From assembly GCF_007858275.1 (NCBI RefSeq), contig NZ_VFEV01000010.1, positions 1 through 64,000 on the forward strand: 64,000 nt of DNA. The letters are read 5' to 3'. The position numbers and the translations under genes were made by a program. The notes under the pieces were generated by a model that saw nothing but the letters and a program-made list of their open reading frames with translations, was not told where the DNA came from and did not search any database. This document shows, piece by piece, positions 1-10,204 of the stretch (positions are counted from its first letter, which is position 1; each line of letters starts with the position of its first letter). The stretch is from Pseudomonas proteolytica (GTDB taxonomy: Bacteria > Pseudomonadota > Gammaproteobacteria > Pseudomonadales > Pseudomonadaceae).

Positions 1-635
1 GGGTGTCTGGTGGAGCATGGTGAGGGGGTTGGGGTGGCTTTGCCACCCAGCGCGGGGCAAGCCCGCTCGCCACATAAAGACGGTGGTCCACAGTAAGTCC
101 GGGGGTGCGGCAAGTTTCTTGTGGCTAGGGGGCTCGTCCCCCGCTGGGTTGCGCAGCAGCCCCAAATCCTGCCACCTCGGGGTGTCTGGTGGAGCATGGT
201 GAGGCGGTTGGGGTGGCTTCGCCACCCAGCGCGGGGCAAGCCCGCTCGCCACATAAAGACGGTGGTCCACAGTAAGTTCGGGGGTGCGGCAAGTTTCTTG
301 TGGCTAGGGGGCTCGTCCCCCGCTGGGTGCGCAGCAGCCCCAAATCCTGCCACCTCGGGGTGTCTGGTGGAGCATGGTGAGGGGGTTGGGGTGGCTTCGC
401 CACCCAGCGCGGGGCAAGCCCGCTCGCCACATAAAGACGGTGGTCCACAGTAAGTTCCTGGGTGCGGCTAGTTTCTTGTGGCTAGGGGGCTCGTCCCCCG
501 CTGGGCTGCGCAGCAGCCCCAGAACCTGCCACCTTGGGGTGTCTGGTGGAGCATGGTGAGGGGGTTGGGGTGGCTTTGCCACCCAGCGCGGGGCAAGCCC
601 GCTCGCCACATGCAGCCCGCTCGCCACATAATGCC
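1..635. repeat. Tandem array of 178-179 bp REP-containing units (about 3.6 copies)
   Basis: The phrase GGTGTCTGGTGGAGCATGG recurs at about 2, 181, 359 and 538, giving periods of 179, 178 and 179 bp. Each unit carries a Pseudomonas REP-like inverted pair: GCGGGGCAAGCCCGCTCGCC in one half and GGGGGCTCGTCCCCCGCTGG in the other. Copies differ by a few substitutions. The last copy is interrupted by a duplicated GCCCGCTCGCCACAT piece near 599-628. The array lies just beyond the 3' end of dnaE2 and probably continues to the left of the window. Open frames inside it are artefacts of the repeat. Confidence 0.85.
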
Positions 636-715
636 AGTGGTACATAGTAGGTTCCAGGGTGCTGCAAGTTCCCTGTGGCCAGGGGGTGTTTTTTGAAAGA
701 AGAGCGTTGTGCCCC

Positions 716-3700
716 TCAGCGAAAATCCCGGCTACGCACGCTGATCCCCGCCAACAGTGGCGTCAGGTCGCTCAGGCGGCCAGCGATCAAGTGGCGGACT
801 TCGCCCACCGCTTCCCAGCGACCATCCACCTTGAGCAGCCGTGAGTTCACCAGCACCTGGCGCTGACGCTCGGCCAGGTCGCGCCAGACCACCACGTTGA
901 TGTTGCCAAACTCGTCTTCCAGGGTCACGAAGGTCACGCCGCTGGCAGTGCCCGGGCGCTGGCGCCCAGTGACCAGGCCGGCAACGCTGACATTGCGCCC
1001 ATGCTCCACCGCCTGCAGCTCCTGTGAGCTGCGGCAGCGCCGCGCGTGCAATTGATCACGCAACAGCGCCAAGGGATGGGGCCCCAGGGTGGTGCCCACG
1101 CTGGCATAGTCGGCGTACAGGTCTTCGCCGACGCTGGGTGCCGGCAGTTGCACCGCCTCTTCCTGCGGGCTCGATGCCCCAGCAAATAATCCCAGTTGCT
1201 TCTCCACCCCGGCCACGTCCCAGCGCGCTTGATGCCGGTGCCCGGTCAACTGGCGCAAGGCCCCGGCATCCGCCAGCAGTTCCTGGGCCCGGCTGTCCAG
1301 TCGGGCGCGCTCGCCCAGGTCGGCGATATCGCGAAACCCTGCGCCCTGACGGGCTTTTTCGATACGCCGGCCCTCGTCTTCGCGAAAGCCGCTGATCATG
1401 CGCAAGCCCATGCGAATCGCCGGTTGCTGGCCGTCGATGGGTTCCAGGCTGCAATCCCAATCACTGGCGGTCACGTCCACCGGGCGAATCTGCAGGTGAT
1501 GGCGGCGCGCATCCTGCAGGATCTGGTCCGGGCTGTAGAACCCCATGGGCCAGCTGTTGATCAGGGCGCAAGCGAACGCCGCCGGCTCATGGCATTTGAG
1601 CCAGCAACTGGCGTAGGTCAGCAAGGCGAAACTGGCCGCGTGGGACTCGGGAAAACCATAGCTGCCAAAGCCCTTGATCTGCTCGAACACCTGGGCGGCA
1701 AAGGCCTCGCTGTAGCCGTTGTTGAGCATGCCGGCGCGCAGCCGCTGGCGATGGGGCTCCAACCCGCCATGGCGCTTCCAGGCCGCCATCGAGCGGCGCA
1801 ACTGGTCAGCTTCGCCGGGGGTGTAGTCCGCCGCGACAATGGCGATCTGCATCACTTGCTCCTGGAACAGCGGGATACCCAACGTGCGCTTGAGTACCGC
1901 TTCCAGCTTGGGCGACGGATAGGTCTCGGGCTCTTCCTTGTTCCGTCGGCGCAGATACGGATGCACCATGCCGCCCTGGATCGGCCCGGGGCGCACGATG
2001 GCCACCTCGATCACCAGGTCATAGAACGTCTTGGGCTTGAGCCGGGGCAGCATGGACATCTGCGCCCGTGACTCGATCTGGAATACGCCGATGGTGTCGG
2101 CGCGGCTGATCATCGCGTAGGTTGCCGGATCTTCCGAGGGCACCGTCGCCAGTGTCAGGTCGCGGTGACGATGGCGGCGCAGCAGGTCGAAGCAGCGGCG
2201 GATCGCGCTGAGCATGCCGAGGGCCAGGATATCGACCTTGAGCAGGCCCACGGCGTCCAGGTCATCCTTGTCCCATTGGATGATGGTGCGTTCGGCCATG
2301 GCGGCGTTTTCCACCGGCACCAACGTGTCCAGCGGTTGCTCGCAAATCACGAAGCCACCGGGGTGCTGGGACAGGTGGCGCGGGAAGCCGATCAGTTGCT
2401 GGGTCAAGCCCAGGACCCGTCGCAAGACCGGGCTGTCCGGGTCAAAACCACCCTCGCGCAAGCGCTCCAGGGGCGGCGCTTCATCGCTCCAGCGCCCGCA
2501 GCAATCGGCCAGGGCATTGACCTGATCCGGTGGCAGGCCCAGGGCCTTGGCCACATCACGCACCGCGCCGGCACCGTGGTAGCTGCTGACCACTGCGGTC
2601 AAGGCCGCACGGCGCCGGCCATAGCGCTGGAACACGTATTGCAGCACCTCTTCGCGGCGTTCATGCTCGAAGTCCACATCGATGTCCGGCGGTTCGTTGC
2701 GTTCCCGGGACAGGAAGCGCTCGAACAACATGTTCATCCGGCTGGGATCGATTTCGGTGATGCCCAGGGCAAAGCACACTGCCGAGTTGGCCGCCGAGCC
2801 ACGGCCCTGGCAGAGGATCGAACGGCTGCGGGCGAAGCGCACGATGTCGTGCACGGTAAGGAAATAGCTTTCGTAGCCCAGGTCGCTGATCAACTCCAGT
2901 TCATTATCGATCTGCTCCAGGGTCTTGGCTGACGCCCCCTCGGGCCAGCGCTGGCTGATGCCCTCTTCGGTCAAGGCGCGCAGCCAGGACTTGGCGCTCT
3001 GCCCTTGCGGCACCAACTCCCTGGGGTATTGATAGCGCAACTGGCCCAGGTCGAAGGTGCAACGGCGGGCGATCTGCAGTGACGCCTCGAGCAAGCACGC
3101 CGGATACAGCGCACCGATCGCCTCCAGGCTGCGCAAGTGCCGCTCGCCATTGGGGTGCAGGCGCTCGCCGGCTTGCGCCACCGGCAGATGGTGCCGGATG
3201 GCGGTCATGGTGTCCTGCAAGGCGCGCCGGCTACGCACATGCATATGCACATCGCCACAGGCCACGGTTGGCAGGCCCAGGCTGGCGGCCAGTTGCAGAC
3301 GCTGTGCCAGGCGGCGGGCATCGTCCTGGGCGCAATGCAGTTCTATCGCCAGCCATAGCTGTTGATTGAAGGTGTCGCACAACCACTGGCCATCGGCAGG
3401 TGTATCACCCTCCTCGGCCAGCCACAGCACCAGCAACCCCGGTACCGGGTCGGCGAAGTCTTCGCGCAACAGGCGGTACTGGCCTTTTTCGGCACGGCGC
3501 CGGGCCTGGGTGATCAGCCGACACAGGTGCTGGTAGCCCTGTAGGTTCTCCACCAGCAACACCAGTTTCGGGCCGTTCTCCAGGCGCACCTCACTGCCGA
3601 CGATCAACTCCAGCCCGACCTCCTTGGCCGCCTGCCAGGCCCGCACGATACCGGCCAGGGTGCATTCGTCGGTGATTGCCAGGGCCTGATAACCCTGCTG

Positions 3701-3793
3701 CTTGGCGCGCTCGAACAACTCGCGGGCACTGGACGCACCGCGCTGGAAGCTGAAGTTGGACAGGCAATGCAGCTCGGCGTAGCCCTGCATCAT
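716..3793 (-). CDS. dnaE2: Error-prone DNA polymerase DnaE2 (ImuC)
   Basis: This is a C-family DNA polymerase alpha subunit of about 1025 residues that carries out translesion synthesis during the SOS response with ImuA and ImuB. The N-terminus ([18 protein letters not shown]) is the PHP domain of the DnaE2 type. The polymerase core follows with the catalytic acidic segment [13 protein letters not shown], the fingers region, and a C-terminal OB-fold. The ATG at 3793 overlaps the imuB stop (ATGA); an ATG at 3790 is an alternative. It is the last gene of lexA2-imuA-imuB-dnaE2, so it should be under the LexA operator at 6435. Length is typical and no lesion was seen. Confidence 0.96.
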   Translation of the reverse strand: MMQGYAELHCLSNFSFQRGASSARELFERAKQQGYQALAITDECTLAGIVRAWQAAKEVGLELIVGSEVRLENGPKLVLLVENLQGYQHLCRLITQARRRAEKGQYRLLREDFADPVPGLLVLWLAEEGDTPADGQWLCDTFNQQLWLAIELHCAQDDARRLAQRLQLAASLGLPTVACGDVHMHVRSRRALQDTMTAIRHHLPVAQAGERLHPNGERHLRSLEAIGALYPACLLEASLQIARRCTFDLGQLRYQYPRELVPQGQSAKSWLRALTEEGISQRWPEGASAKTLEQIDNELELISDLGYESYFLTVHDIVRFARSRSILCQGRGSAANSAVCFALGITEIDPSRMNMLFERFLSRERNEPPDIDVDFEHERREEVLQYVFQRYGRRRAALTAVVSSYHGAGAVRDVAKALGLPPDQVNALADCCGRWSDEAPPLERLREGGFDPDSPVLRRVLGLTQQLIGFPRHLSQHPGGFVICEQPLDTLVPVENAAMAERTIIQWDKDDLDAVGLLKVDILALGMLSAIRRCFDLLRRHRHRDLTLATVPSEDPATYAMISRADTIGVFQIESRAQMSMLPRLKPKTFYDLVIEVAIVRPGPIQGGMVHPYLRRRNKEEPETYPSPKLEAVLKRTLGIPLFQEQVMQIAIVAADYTPGEADQLRRSMAAWKRHGGLEPHRQRLRAGMLNNGYSEAFAAQVFEQIKGFGSYGFPESHAASFALLTYASCWLKCHEPAAFACALINSWPMGFYSPDQILQDARRHHLQIRPVDVTASDWDCSLEPIDGQQPAIRMGLRMISGFREDEGRRIEKARQGAGFRDIADLGERARLDSRAQELLADAGALRQLTGHRHQARWDVAGVEKQLGLFAGASSPQEEAVQLPAPSVGEDLYADYASVGTTLGPHPLALLRDQLHARRCRSSQELQAVEHGRNVSVAGLVTGRQRPGTASGVTFVTLEDEFGNINVVVWRDLAERQRQVLVNSRLLKVDGRWEAVGEVRHLIAGRLSDLTPLLAGISVRSRDFR

Positions 3794-5205
3794 GCAAACC
3801 AACCCTGCAGCCACAACCCGGCGCTGTCACCCACGGTGCGATAAGCCCAGCCTTGCTGCCCGGCGCGGGTACGCACCAGGTAGTAGTCGCGGCGGATATC
3901 CGCGCCATCCCACCAACCGGACTCGATGCGCTCCGGGCCCAGCAGGATCTGGACGCCCTGCTCGGCCAGCAAGGTCGGCTCATTGAGCAACCAGCCAGGG
4001 CGTTGCACCGGGCTCAAGGGTGGGCAGACGCGGCTGTCGCTGCCCGGTAGCCAGGCACACTCGGGGCGATGGTCAGCATGAAAGCGCAAGCCCTGCACCG
4101 CCTCATCCCCCAGACGCGCCCGCAGACGCTCGCGCAATTGTGCCCAGGGCAGGGTTTGCTGCGGGCGCTCGTCGAACAGGTCCTGGCGCTGGGGCACAAA
4201 CACCGGCAGGTCCTCGGCCAGCAGGCGCAGGGCATGTACGGGCGCGGCCACTAGCACCTGCTCCAGGCGGCCACGGGCCAGTTCAAACAGCATCGAAGGT
4301 TCGCGTTCGGCACTCAGCAGGCCCACCGTGATCACGCTGTCCGGCGCGTCGCAATGCTCCAGGTGCAGGGCAAAACGCTGCACGCCACTGTCGCGGCCAC
4401 AGAGGAACGCCGCCAGGTCGCCGGTCAGGCGCCGCAAGGGAAACAGCAGGGCCTGGTGGGACTGCACATCGAAATTCAATTCGATGCGCAGGTCAAAACG
4501 ATCCGGCGGCTGATAAAAATCCAGGGCCAGCGGCCGTTGCCCGGTCAAGGCATCCAGGTGCCTGAGCAACCCTGCGTCAAACCGCCGGGCCAAGGTATGC
4601 CGGGGCAACGCCTGCACTTGGGCCAGGGTCCGCAGGCCCATGCGCGACAAGGCCGTGGCGGCTTGCGGGTCGATGCCGACGCGATCGATGGGCATCGGCC
4701 CAAGGGCTTGCTGGAGGCCCTCGGCATCGGCCACGGCCAGGCTGTCGTAGGCATTGGCCAATACGCGCGCGGCGGCCGGGTTGGGGGCGGCAACGATACG
4801 GTGGCGAAAGCCCAGGTCGGTCAGCTCCTCGCGCAAGCGTGCTTCCAGCAGCGGCCACGGCCCGAACAGGCCGAGGCTCGACTCGATTTCAAACAGCAAG
4901 GCCCGCGGATAGAACACGCTGACCTGGGAGCTGAAACCATAGGCCCAGGCCGCGAGCAGTTGCTGGCAGCGGTCGATCTCCACCGGGTCGTATTCGACGC
5001 AGGCAAAGGCCTTGGTCAGGGCATGGGCCGCGGTCAGGGATTGGCCGGGGCGCAGGCCCAAGGCACGCGCGGCGGCATTGACGGTTTGCAGCACCCGGCG
5101 TTGTGGCGGGCCGGCCAACAACGCCAAGGGTTGCTCGGGCTCGGGGCGCTGACGCAAGACCCCGTCCAACGCCAATTGCGGGAAGACAATACACACCCAG
5201 CGCAT
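3790..5205 (-). CDS. imuB: Y-family polymerase-like protein ImuB
   Basis: This is a 471-residue member of the DinB/Y-family fold (DNA polymerase Y-family, ImuB type). Members of this family lack a working polymerase site and act as a hub linking the beta clamp, ImuA and DnaE2. The start [14 protein letters not shown] is typical; an in-frame upstream extension to 5496 is antisense-like and arginine-rich, so it was rejected. Where a true Y-family polymerase has acidic metal ligands the N-terminus shows FPQLALD, consistent with a catalytically dead protein. It follows imuA after 7 nt and overlaps dnaE2 by 4 nt. Confidence 0.95.
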   Translation of the reverse strand: MRWVCIVFPQLALDGVLRQRPEPEQPLALLAGPPQRRVLQTVNAAARALGLRPGQSLTAAHALTKAFACVEYDPVEIDRCQQLLAAWAYGFSSQVSVFYPRALLFEIESSLGLFGPWPLLEARLREELTDLGFRHRIVAAPNPAAARVLANAYDSLAVADAEGLQQALGPMPIDRVGIDPQAATALSRMGLRTLAQVQALPRHTLARRFDAGLLRHLDALTGQRPLALDFYQPPDRFDLRIELNFDVQSHQALLFPLRRLTGDLAAFLCGRDSGVQRFALHLEHCDAPDSVITVGLLSAEREPSMLFELARGRLEQVLVAAPVHALRLLAEDLPVFVPQRQDLFDERPQQTLPWAQLRERLRARLGDEAVQGLRFHADHRPECAWLPGSDSRVCPPLSPVQRPGWLLNEPTLLAEQGVQILLGPERIESGWWDGADIRRDYYLVRTRAGQQGWAYRTVGDSAGLWLQGWFA

Positions 5206-5212
5206 ATCAACC

Positions 5213-5824
5213 TCAGTGCCCGCTGGCCAGGGCAATGGGCGCGGGATGGGCCAGGCCACCCCGGCACTTGAGTACCCGCACCTGATGCGGCTCGACGGCC
5301 AGGCGCAGGGCCGCCGGTGACGGGTTGATCGCCTCGCCCATGGCCCGCCAGGCAAACGCCAGGGTCTGGCCGGTCTCGGCAGCCACCTGCAAGCGGCGCA
5401 AGGCCCGGTCATCGGCCTTGCGCGGCCAGCACAGCACCGCGCCGCAACTGCCAGAGCGCAGGCATTGCTCGGCCGCCCACAAGGCATCGCGCTCATCGGC
5501 CTGGATCACCGAGAGCTGGCGCAGGTCCACCCCGGCGTTCTGCCAGGCGTGGGGGTATGGGGTATACGGCGGAGCCACCAGCACAATGCGCTCGCCGGCC
5601 GCCGACAGCCGCGCCAGGGTCGGCCAGACCAGTTGCAACTCACCCACGCCCTGCTGGGCCACGAGGATTTCGCTCAAGGCCGCTTCTGGCCAGCCACCGC
5701 TGGGCAACACCGCATCCAGGGCCGCCAGCCCCGTGGGATGCACACTGGCCGGCGGCGCGGCCGGCCGCCCCTTCCAGACCCGCCCGCCATTGAACAGCGA
5801 GTCCAGTGCAACCACGGCGCCCAT
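5213..5824 (-). CDS. imuA: Translesion synthesis accessory protein ImuA
   Basis: This 203-residue RecA/SulA-like protein of the mutasome begins MGAVVALDSLFNGG. It keeps the RecA-like layout (STGLAALDAVLPSGGWPEAALSEIL type segment at about residues 30-55) but has no clear Walker A motif, as is usual for ImuA. ImuA is thought to help load the ImuB/DnaE2 complex. The start ATG shares one base with the lexA2 stop (TGATG), indicating translational coupling. The annotation rests on sequence recognition plus the diagnostic gene order. Confidence 0.92.
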   Translation of the reverse strand: MGAVVALDSLFNGGRVWKGRPAAPPASVHPTGLAALDAVLPSGGWPEAALSEILVAQQGVGELQLVWPTLARLSAAGERIVLVAPPYTPYPHAWQNAGVDLRQLSVIQADERDALWAAEQCLRSGSCGAVLCWPRKADDRALRRLQVAAETGQTLAFAWRAMGEAINPSPAALRLAVEPHQVRVLKCRGGLAHPAPIALASGH

Positions 5825-6441
5825 CAGCCTGGCCTCACCAGGCCACAGAACACACCCTCGATGGCCAGGTCCTGGTCGGGACGGACCACGATAGGTTGAT
5901 AAGCAGGGTTGCGCGGCAACAGACGCACACTGTCGCCCGCCCGCTCGAAACGCTTGATGGTGACTTCGCCATCCAGGCGCGCCACCACTATCTGCCCGTT
6001 CAGCGCCTCGGCACTGCGCCGCACGCCCACCAGGTCGCCATCGAGAATGCCGTCTTCGATCATCGAGTCACCCTGGACCCGCAGCAAGTAATCCGGGACC
6101 CGGGCAAAGGTCGCAGGGTCGAGCATCAACCGTGCGTGCACTTCGGCGTCGGCGCCGATGGGCAGGCCAGCTGCAACGCGGCCCAGCACCGGGACATCCA
6201 GCCATTCGGGGCGGGCCGGTTGATTGAGCAGGCGAATACCCCGGGCCTGGTTCGGGTTGACCTCGATAAACCCGGCCTCGGTCAACGCCAGCACGTGTTT
6301 GCGCGCCACACTGCGCGAGGCAAAACCGAAAGCCTCGGCGATCTCGGCGAGGCTGGGGGGCTGACCTTGCTGCGCGATACGCTCGCGGATGAAGTTCAGG
6401 ATGGCGCAACGGCGGGGAGTGAGAGTCGTCATGGAGTACAT
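5824..6441 (-). CDS. lexA2: LexA-family repressor (LexA2 type) of the mutasome operon
   Basis: This is a 205-residue SOS repressor. Residues 1-70 form the winged-helix DNA-binding domain (TLTPRRCAILNFIRERI, then SLAEIAEAFGFASRSVARKH). The self-cleavage site is Ala91-Gly92 (RVAAGLP) and the catalytic dyad is Ser126 (VQGDSMIEDG) and Lys163 (VTIKRF). The start at 6441 (MYSMTTLT) has an AGGAG 5 nt upstream; an ATG at 6432 is a poorer alternative. Its own operator overlaps the ribosome binding site. Linkage to imuAB-dnaE2 and the unusual operator identify it as the second Pseudomonas LexA rather than the housekeeping LexA1. Confidence 0.95.
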   Translation of the reverse strand: MYSMTTLTPRRCAILNFIRERIAQQGQPPSLAEIAEAFGFASRSVARKHVLALTEAGFIEVNPNQARGIRLLNQPARPEWLDVPVLGRVAAGLPIGADAEVHARLMLDPATFARVPDYLLRVQGDSMIEDGILDGDLVGVRRSAEALNGQIVVARLDGEVTIKRFERAGDSVRLLPRNPAYQPIVVRPDQDLAIEGVFCGLVRPG

Positions 6442-6448
6442 TTGTACT
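6435..6448. promoter_or_regulatory. LexA2-type operator
   Basis: The perfect palindrome AGTAC-N4-GTACT covers the Shine-Dalgarno and start of lexA2. It resembles the LexA2 box described in P. putida (AGTAC-N4-GTGCT) and not the CTG-N10-CAG box of LexA1. Binding here would autoregulate the four-gene mutasome operon. Binding itself is inferred. Confidence 0.85.
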
Positions 6449-6495
6449 CCTGTGGGAATTTTCTGACAATAGCCGCTAGTCAGAAGTCCACCCAC

Positions 6496-7134
6496 CTATC
6501 GCTGGGCTGGAATCCGCAGTTCGCCAGCGCGGCATTGCGTCTTGATGCTCTGCGGGCAACCGGTAAAGCGCAGCTCCTTGCTCAGGCAGACCCGCACCTC
6601 CGACAACACCTTGCCCTTGCAGATCACAGCCATGCCGTGGCGCCCCATGCTGGGGTTGCTCTCGCGAAACAAAGCTTCAATGTCCCTGGCTGCAAGGGGG
6701 CCCGGCACATTGAGAGGCTCGAACGCCTGGGGAATCTGCACCACACCCAATGCCGTATCAGTCTTGTCCAGATACTCGGATGCATCTACGCCGCTGCATG
6801 TGCCGTGCTTGGCCCACTCATGCTTGAGCAGTTTCTCGGTGACAAACAATGACATGCCCTTGGCCACGTCCTCGGCCGACAACCGCGACTGCGGCAGGCA
6901 AGATGCCGGCCAACCGCCTCGCGCATATTGTGGCCACAGGCCATGCAGCACAAAGCCGTAGCCCTTGCCTGTGCATTGCTGGTCCTGCGGGTGGGTGAGG
7001 CAAAAAGTCGGCGACCAGGACAGTGACAACACATAAAAATCAAAGTCGCCGGCTTGCCCCTGATGACGGGGGGCGGCATCAGCCAGGGCGGTCAATACCA
7101 GGCACAGGGCGATCCAGGAGGTTCTCCATCTCAT
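6496..7134 (-). CDS. Secreted ribonuclease T2 family protein (RNase I-like)
   Basis: This 212-residue RNase T2 cleaves RNA through 2',3'-cyclic phosphates. A signal peptide (about residues 1-21, ending ALADAAP) sends it to the periplasm or outside. Both family signatures are intact: CAS I FVLHGLWPQY with His64, and CAS II HEWAKHGTC with His105, Glu106 and His110. Several cysteines could form disulfides. The ATG at 7134 has AAGGA 8 nt upstream. It lies on the same strand as lexA2, but the LexA2 operator separates them, so it is probably an independent gene. Confidence 0.93.
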   Translation of the reverse strand: MRWRTSWIALCLVLTALADAAPRHQGQAGDFDFYVLSLSWSPTFCLTHPQDQQCTGKGYGFVLHGLWPQYARGGWPASCLPQSRLSAEDVAKGMSLFVTEKLLKHEWAKHGTCSGVDASEYLDKTDTALGVVQIPQAFEPLNVPGPLAARDIEALFRESNPSMGRHGMAVICKGKVLSEVRVCLSKELRFTGCPQSIKTQCRAGELRIPAQR

Positions 7135-7239
7135 CAAGCAAATCCTTAATTAAACTAAGCGGCCATTGTTATGAACGACTACCCCGCAACGCCGTCAGGT
7201 AACGCGCCGCCCTACTGTCGAAAGCTCAACAACTGTGGG

Positions 7240-8208
7240 TCACGGCTTGCGCTGCAACACCCGATCCATGATGCGGTCGGTCTTCAAGGCCTCGATCGCC
7301 AGTGCCGGGTGCACACTCTCGCCGCGGATATGCGCGTTCATACCCAGCACGTGGTGCCACTGGATATGGGGGTGATGGGCAATATGCAGGGTCTCGCTGA
7401 CCTCGGCTTCGAGCTGCAACGGCTGCTCGTCGAACACTGAAAACGTGATACGCCCTGTGCTGCCGATCAACTCGACCCGGTCCTCGCGCCGGTCAGCCAC
7501 AAAGTTCCAGCAACCCATGCCCAACGCACCCGAGCTGAAGCTCCAGCAGGCGGTGACGGCGTCTTCCGCCACATAGCGCCCGGCCTGGCGCGCGGTATAA
7601 CCCGTGACCTCGACGATATCCCCCGCCAGGTACTGGAACAGATCGAAACCGTGGCTGGCCAGGTCGGCAAAATAACCACCGCCGGCAATCGCCGGATCCG
7701 TACGCCAGTTGCTGGCATGGGTATCTGTCGGCGCTGGCGGCTTGCACAAGGTCCAGCTCAGGTGCCGCAACTCGCCGATGCGCCCTTCCTGCAGCCAGGT
7801 ACGTACCTGCTGGAAGCGCGGCAGGGAGCGCCGGTAATAGGAGACAAACAGATGCAGCCCGGCCCGCTCGAAAGTGCGCTGCATCAAGGCGCTCTGCTCG
7901 GCATTCAGCGACATCGGCTTCTCGACGCAGCAATGCTTGCCCGCCGCCGCCACCAGCAGGCTGTATTCCAAGTGGCTGGCCGGTGGCGTGGCGATGTACA
8001 CCGCATCTACTTCAGGGTCATCGATCAGCGCCTGGGCATCGGTGTAAAACCGGGCAATCCCGTGGCGTGCCGCATAATCGCGCACCGCTTCCTCACGACG
8101 CCCCATCACGGCGACCAGGGCCGAACCTGGCGCTTTGTAGAAGGCGGGTCCACTCTTGACTTCAGTAACACTGCCACAACCGATCATGCCCCAGCGGATG
8201 GTGCTCAT
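7240..8208 (-). CDS. Gfo/Idh/MocA family NAD(P)-dependent oxidoreductase
   Basis: This 322-residue protein has an N-terminal Rossmann fold (IRWGMIGCGSVTEVKSGPAFYK, residues 3-24), the family EKPMSL motif and a C-terminal alpha/beta dimerisation domain. Such enzymes oxidise or reduce sugars, inositols or related polyols; the substrate cannot be told from sequence. The ATG at 8208 is preceded by AAGGAA; a GTG at 8223 would place that site inside the gene. It stands alone between RNase T2 and the divergent Nudix gene. Confidence 0.9.
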   Translation of the reverse strand: MSTIRWGMIGCGSVTEVKSGPAFYKAPGSALVAVMGRREEAVRDYAARHGIARFYTDAQALIDDPEVDAVYIATPPASHLEYSLLVAAAGKHCCVEKPMSLNAEQSALMQRTFERAGLHLFVSYYRRSLPRFQQVRTWLQEGRIGELRHLSWTLCKPPAPTDTHASNWRTDPAIAGGGYFADLASHGFDLFQYLAGDIVEVTGYTARQAGRYVAEDAVTACWSFSSGALGMGCWNFVADRREDRVELIGSTGRITFSVFDEQPLQLEAEVSETLHIAHHPHIQWHHVLGMNAHIRGESVHPALAIEALKTDRIMDRVLQRKP

Positions 8209-8349
8209 CTGACTTTCCTTCACCGGTATTTTTTCAGTTGGGCAGTATCAGCGTTTTCCTGCACGGTCTCCAGCCTCTCCCCATAAAGACCCAGCAGGAC
8301 AATTGCATTACACTTTTATGACAATCATCCAGCTGCGGGGGCACAGACG

Positions 8350-8712
8350 ATGAAAATACGCGCAACGGTGATTTGCGAACACGAGGGGCACATTCTGTTC
8401 GTGCGCAAGGCCAGGTCGAAATGGGCATTGCCCGGCGGCAAGGTCGAGCGCGATGAGCGCCCGGTCGGCGCGGCAGAGCGTGAGCTGCAAGAGGAAACCG
8501 GGCTGCACGTGGATGGTTTGTTGTATCTGCAGGAGTTAAAGGCCAGTGACACGCTGCATCACGTGTTTGAAGCCTCGGTGGTCAACATCGACCAGGCCCG
8601 GCCCTGCAATGAAATCATCGACTGCCAATGGCATGCCTACAGTGCGCTGGAGCAGTTGGATGCGACCGACGCCACCAAGCGCATTGTCCGCTCGTTCCTA
8701 CGCAGGCTCTGA
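8350..8712 (+). CDS. Nudix hydrolase
   Basis: This 120-residue Nudix protein has a complete signature from Gly30 to Leu52 that fits G-x5-E-x7-REUxEExGU exactly (Glu36, Arg44, Glu45, Glu48, Glu49). It should hydrolyse a nucleoside diphosphate linked to another moiety; the substrate is unknown. It is a minimal single-domain form. It is transcribed convergently with the DUF1652 gene, whose stop codon lies 3 nt downstream. Confidence 0.92.
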   Translation: MKIRATVICEHEGHILFVRKARSKWALPGGKVERDERPVGAAERELQEETGLHVDGLLYLQELKASDTLHHVFEASVVNIDQARPCNEIIDCQWHAYSALEQLDATDATKRIVRSFLRRL

Positions 8713-8715
8713 CGC

Positions 8716-8964
8716 CTAGCCGAATGCCGCAAACCCACGGCGCCCGGCCTTGAGCTCGGTGCGTAGCTCGCCGATCAGGTTGGAGATGGCACGGATGCTA
8801 TCCAGGCCCTGGGGCGAGACGCCGGTCAACAGCAGGTCGACGCGACCGGACTCGGGCTCGAATACGCGAATGGTCAAGAAACCCTCGGGGTTGACGCTAC
8901 AGTCGCAGGACAGCGGGACGAAACCGGACGCCATGATGCGGCTCAACTCAACGATGGGAATCAT
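8716..8964 (-). CDS. DUF1652 domain protein
   Basis: This 82-residue protein begins MIPIVELSRIMASGF and matches the Pseudomonas-typical DUF1652 pattern, a small soluble protein with a CxC segment (SCDCSVNPEG) followed by a mixed alpha/beta core. Its function is not known. The ATG at 8964 has AAGG about 9 nt upstream; a GTG at 8985 is possible. It faces the Nudix gene tail to tail. Confidence 0.85.
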   Translation of the reverse strand: MIPIVELSRIMASGFVPLSCDCSVNPEGFLTIRVFEPESGRVDLLLTGVSPQGLDSIRAISNLIGELRTELKAGRRGFAAFG

Positions 8965-9206
8965 CCTGGGCACCCTTGTTCGCACATGACGCGATGGACG
9001 TGATCCCTGCAGGTTAGATCAGGTTGTGCAACCCGTGTGGCCAATCCTACGAAAGTGTTAGCTACCCCACATTTTTGCGCGAAAACGCTGGTGCAATGGC
9101 GTCAGAAAAACCACGCCGCAACCTCTCATCCGAGGTTGCCAGCGGCGCTTGATTCTTGGCAAGGATCACCAGATGCTCATGGTTTTTGCCGATCTGGAGC
9201 ACCTCC

Positions 9207-10151
9207 ATGCGCCGCGACATCCCGAGCGAACCCGACAGCGCCGTGTACAAAACCCTGCTGGAGTCGACCAAGGCCATTCCCTGGCGCATCGACTGGCAGA
9301 CCATGACCTTCAGCTACATCGGCCCGCAGATCGAAACGCTGTTGGGCTGGACGCCCCAGAGCTGGGTCAGCGTCGACGACTGGGTCGAACGCATGCATCC
9401 GGATGACCGCGAATACGTGGTCAATTTCTGCGTGTCGCAATCGCGGGCCGGCGTCGATCACGAGGCCGATTACCGTGCCTTGACCAGCACCGGCAACTAC
9501 GTGTGGATTCGCGACGTGGTGCATGTGGTGCGCAAGGAGGGCGAGGTGGAGGCGCTGGTGGGCTTCATGTTTGATATCAGCGAGCGCAAGCAGACCGAGG
9601 AGCACCTGATCCGCCTGCAAAAACAACTGGAAGAGTATTCGTTCCAGGATGGCCTGACCGGCATTGCCAACCGGCGCATGTTCGACACCGTACTGGAGCG
9701 AGAGTGGAGCAGCGCCCTGCGCAGCCAGTTGCCGTTGTCGCTGATCATCCTCGATATCGACTACTTCAAGCAGTACAACGACCACTACGGCCATATCAAG
9801 GGCGACGAATGCCTGCGCCAGGTCGCGCGCACCTTGTCAAAAGCCGCCAACCGGCCACGGGATTTCATTGCGCGTATCGGTGGTGAAGAGTTTGTCTGGT
9901 TACTGCCCGAGACCGATGCTGCGTCGGCCAGGCGCGTGGCCGAGCGCTGCCTGCACCTGATCCGCCAACAACAGATCGAGCATGCTCATTCCAGCGTGTC
10001 GCCACTGTTGAGCTTGAGCCTGGGCGTGGGCACCACCACGGTCAAGCCAGGCAGCGAGGCCTTGACCTTTGTCGAGGAAGTGGACAAACAGTTGTATCAG
10101 GCCAAGCGCAATGGCCGGATGCGTGCTGAGTTTTTCGAAGCCATGGTGTGA
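9207..10151 (+). CDS. PAS-GGDEF diguanylate cyclase
   Basis: This 314-residue cytoplasmic protein makes c-di-GMP. A PAS/PAC sensor (about residues 25-128, ending MFDISERKQTEE) is joined by a short coiled coil to a GGDEF domain (about 148-310). The active-site motif is GGEEF (225-229). The inhibitory I-site RxxD is intact at Arg216-Asp219, five residues before it, so product feedback is expected. The ATG at 9207 has GGAG 7 nt upstream; an upstream TTG frame was rejected. No membrane segment is present. Followed by a hairpin terminator. Confidence 0.93.
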   Translation: MRRDIPSEPDSAVYKTLLESTKAIPWRIDWQTMTFSYIGPQIETLLGWTPQSWVSVDDWVERMHPDDREYVVNFCVSQSRAGVDHEADYRALTSTGNYVWIRDVVHVVRKEGEVEALVGFMFDISERKQTEEHLIRLQKQLEEYSFQDGLTGIANRRMFDTVLEREWSSALRSQLPLSLIILDIDYFKQYNDHYGHIKGDECLRQVARTLSKAANRPRDFIARIGGEEFVWLLPETDAASARRVAERCLHLIRQQQIEHAHSSVSPLLSLSLGVGTTTVKPGSEALTFVEEVDKQLYQAKRNGRMRAEFFEAMV

Positions 10152-10171
10152 GGCCAAATCGCGGGCAAAAA

Positions 10172-10204
10172 AAATCCCAAGTAGCTGATGGAAACTTGGG
10201 ATTT
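10172..10204. terminator. Rho-independent terminator after the diguanylate cyclase gene
   Basis: AAATCCCAAG and CTTGGGATTT form a 10-bp stem around a 12-nt loop, flanked by A- and T-rich runs. It can act in both directions. It follows the GGDEF gene stop by about 20 nt. Confidence 0.75.

Noticed and set aside
17..696. Several open frames of 60-110 codons in the left tandem array
   Set aside because: They repeat with the 178-bp unit on both strands and encode only REP sequence.
1..850. CRISPR array
   Set aside because: Units are long and adjacent with no unique spacers, and carry REP inverted repeats. The same holds for 20264-20850.
1196..2932. Long plus-strand frames of 255-291 codons over dnaE2
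   Set aside because: They are antisense shadows caused by high third-position GC of the real polymerase gene.
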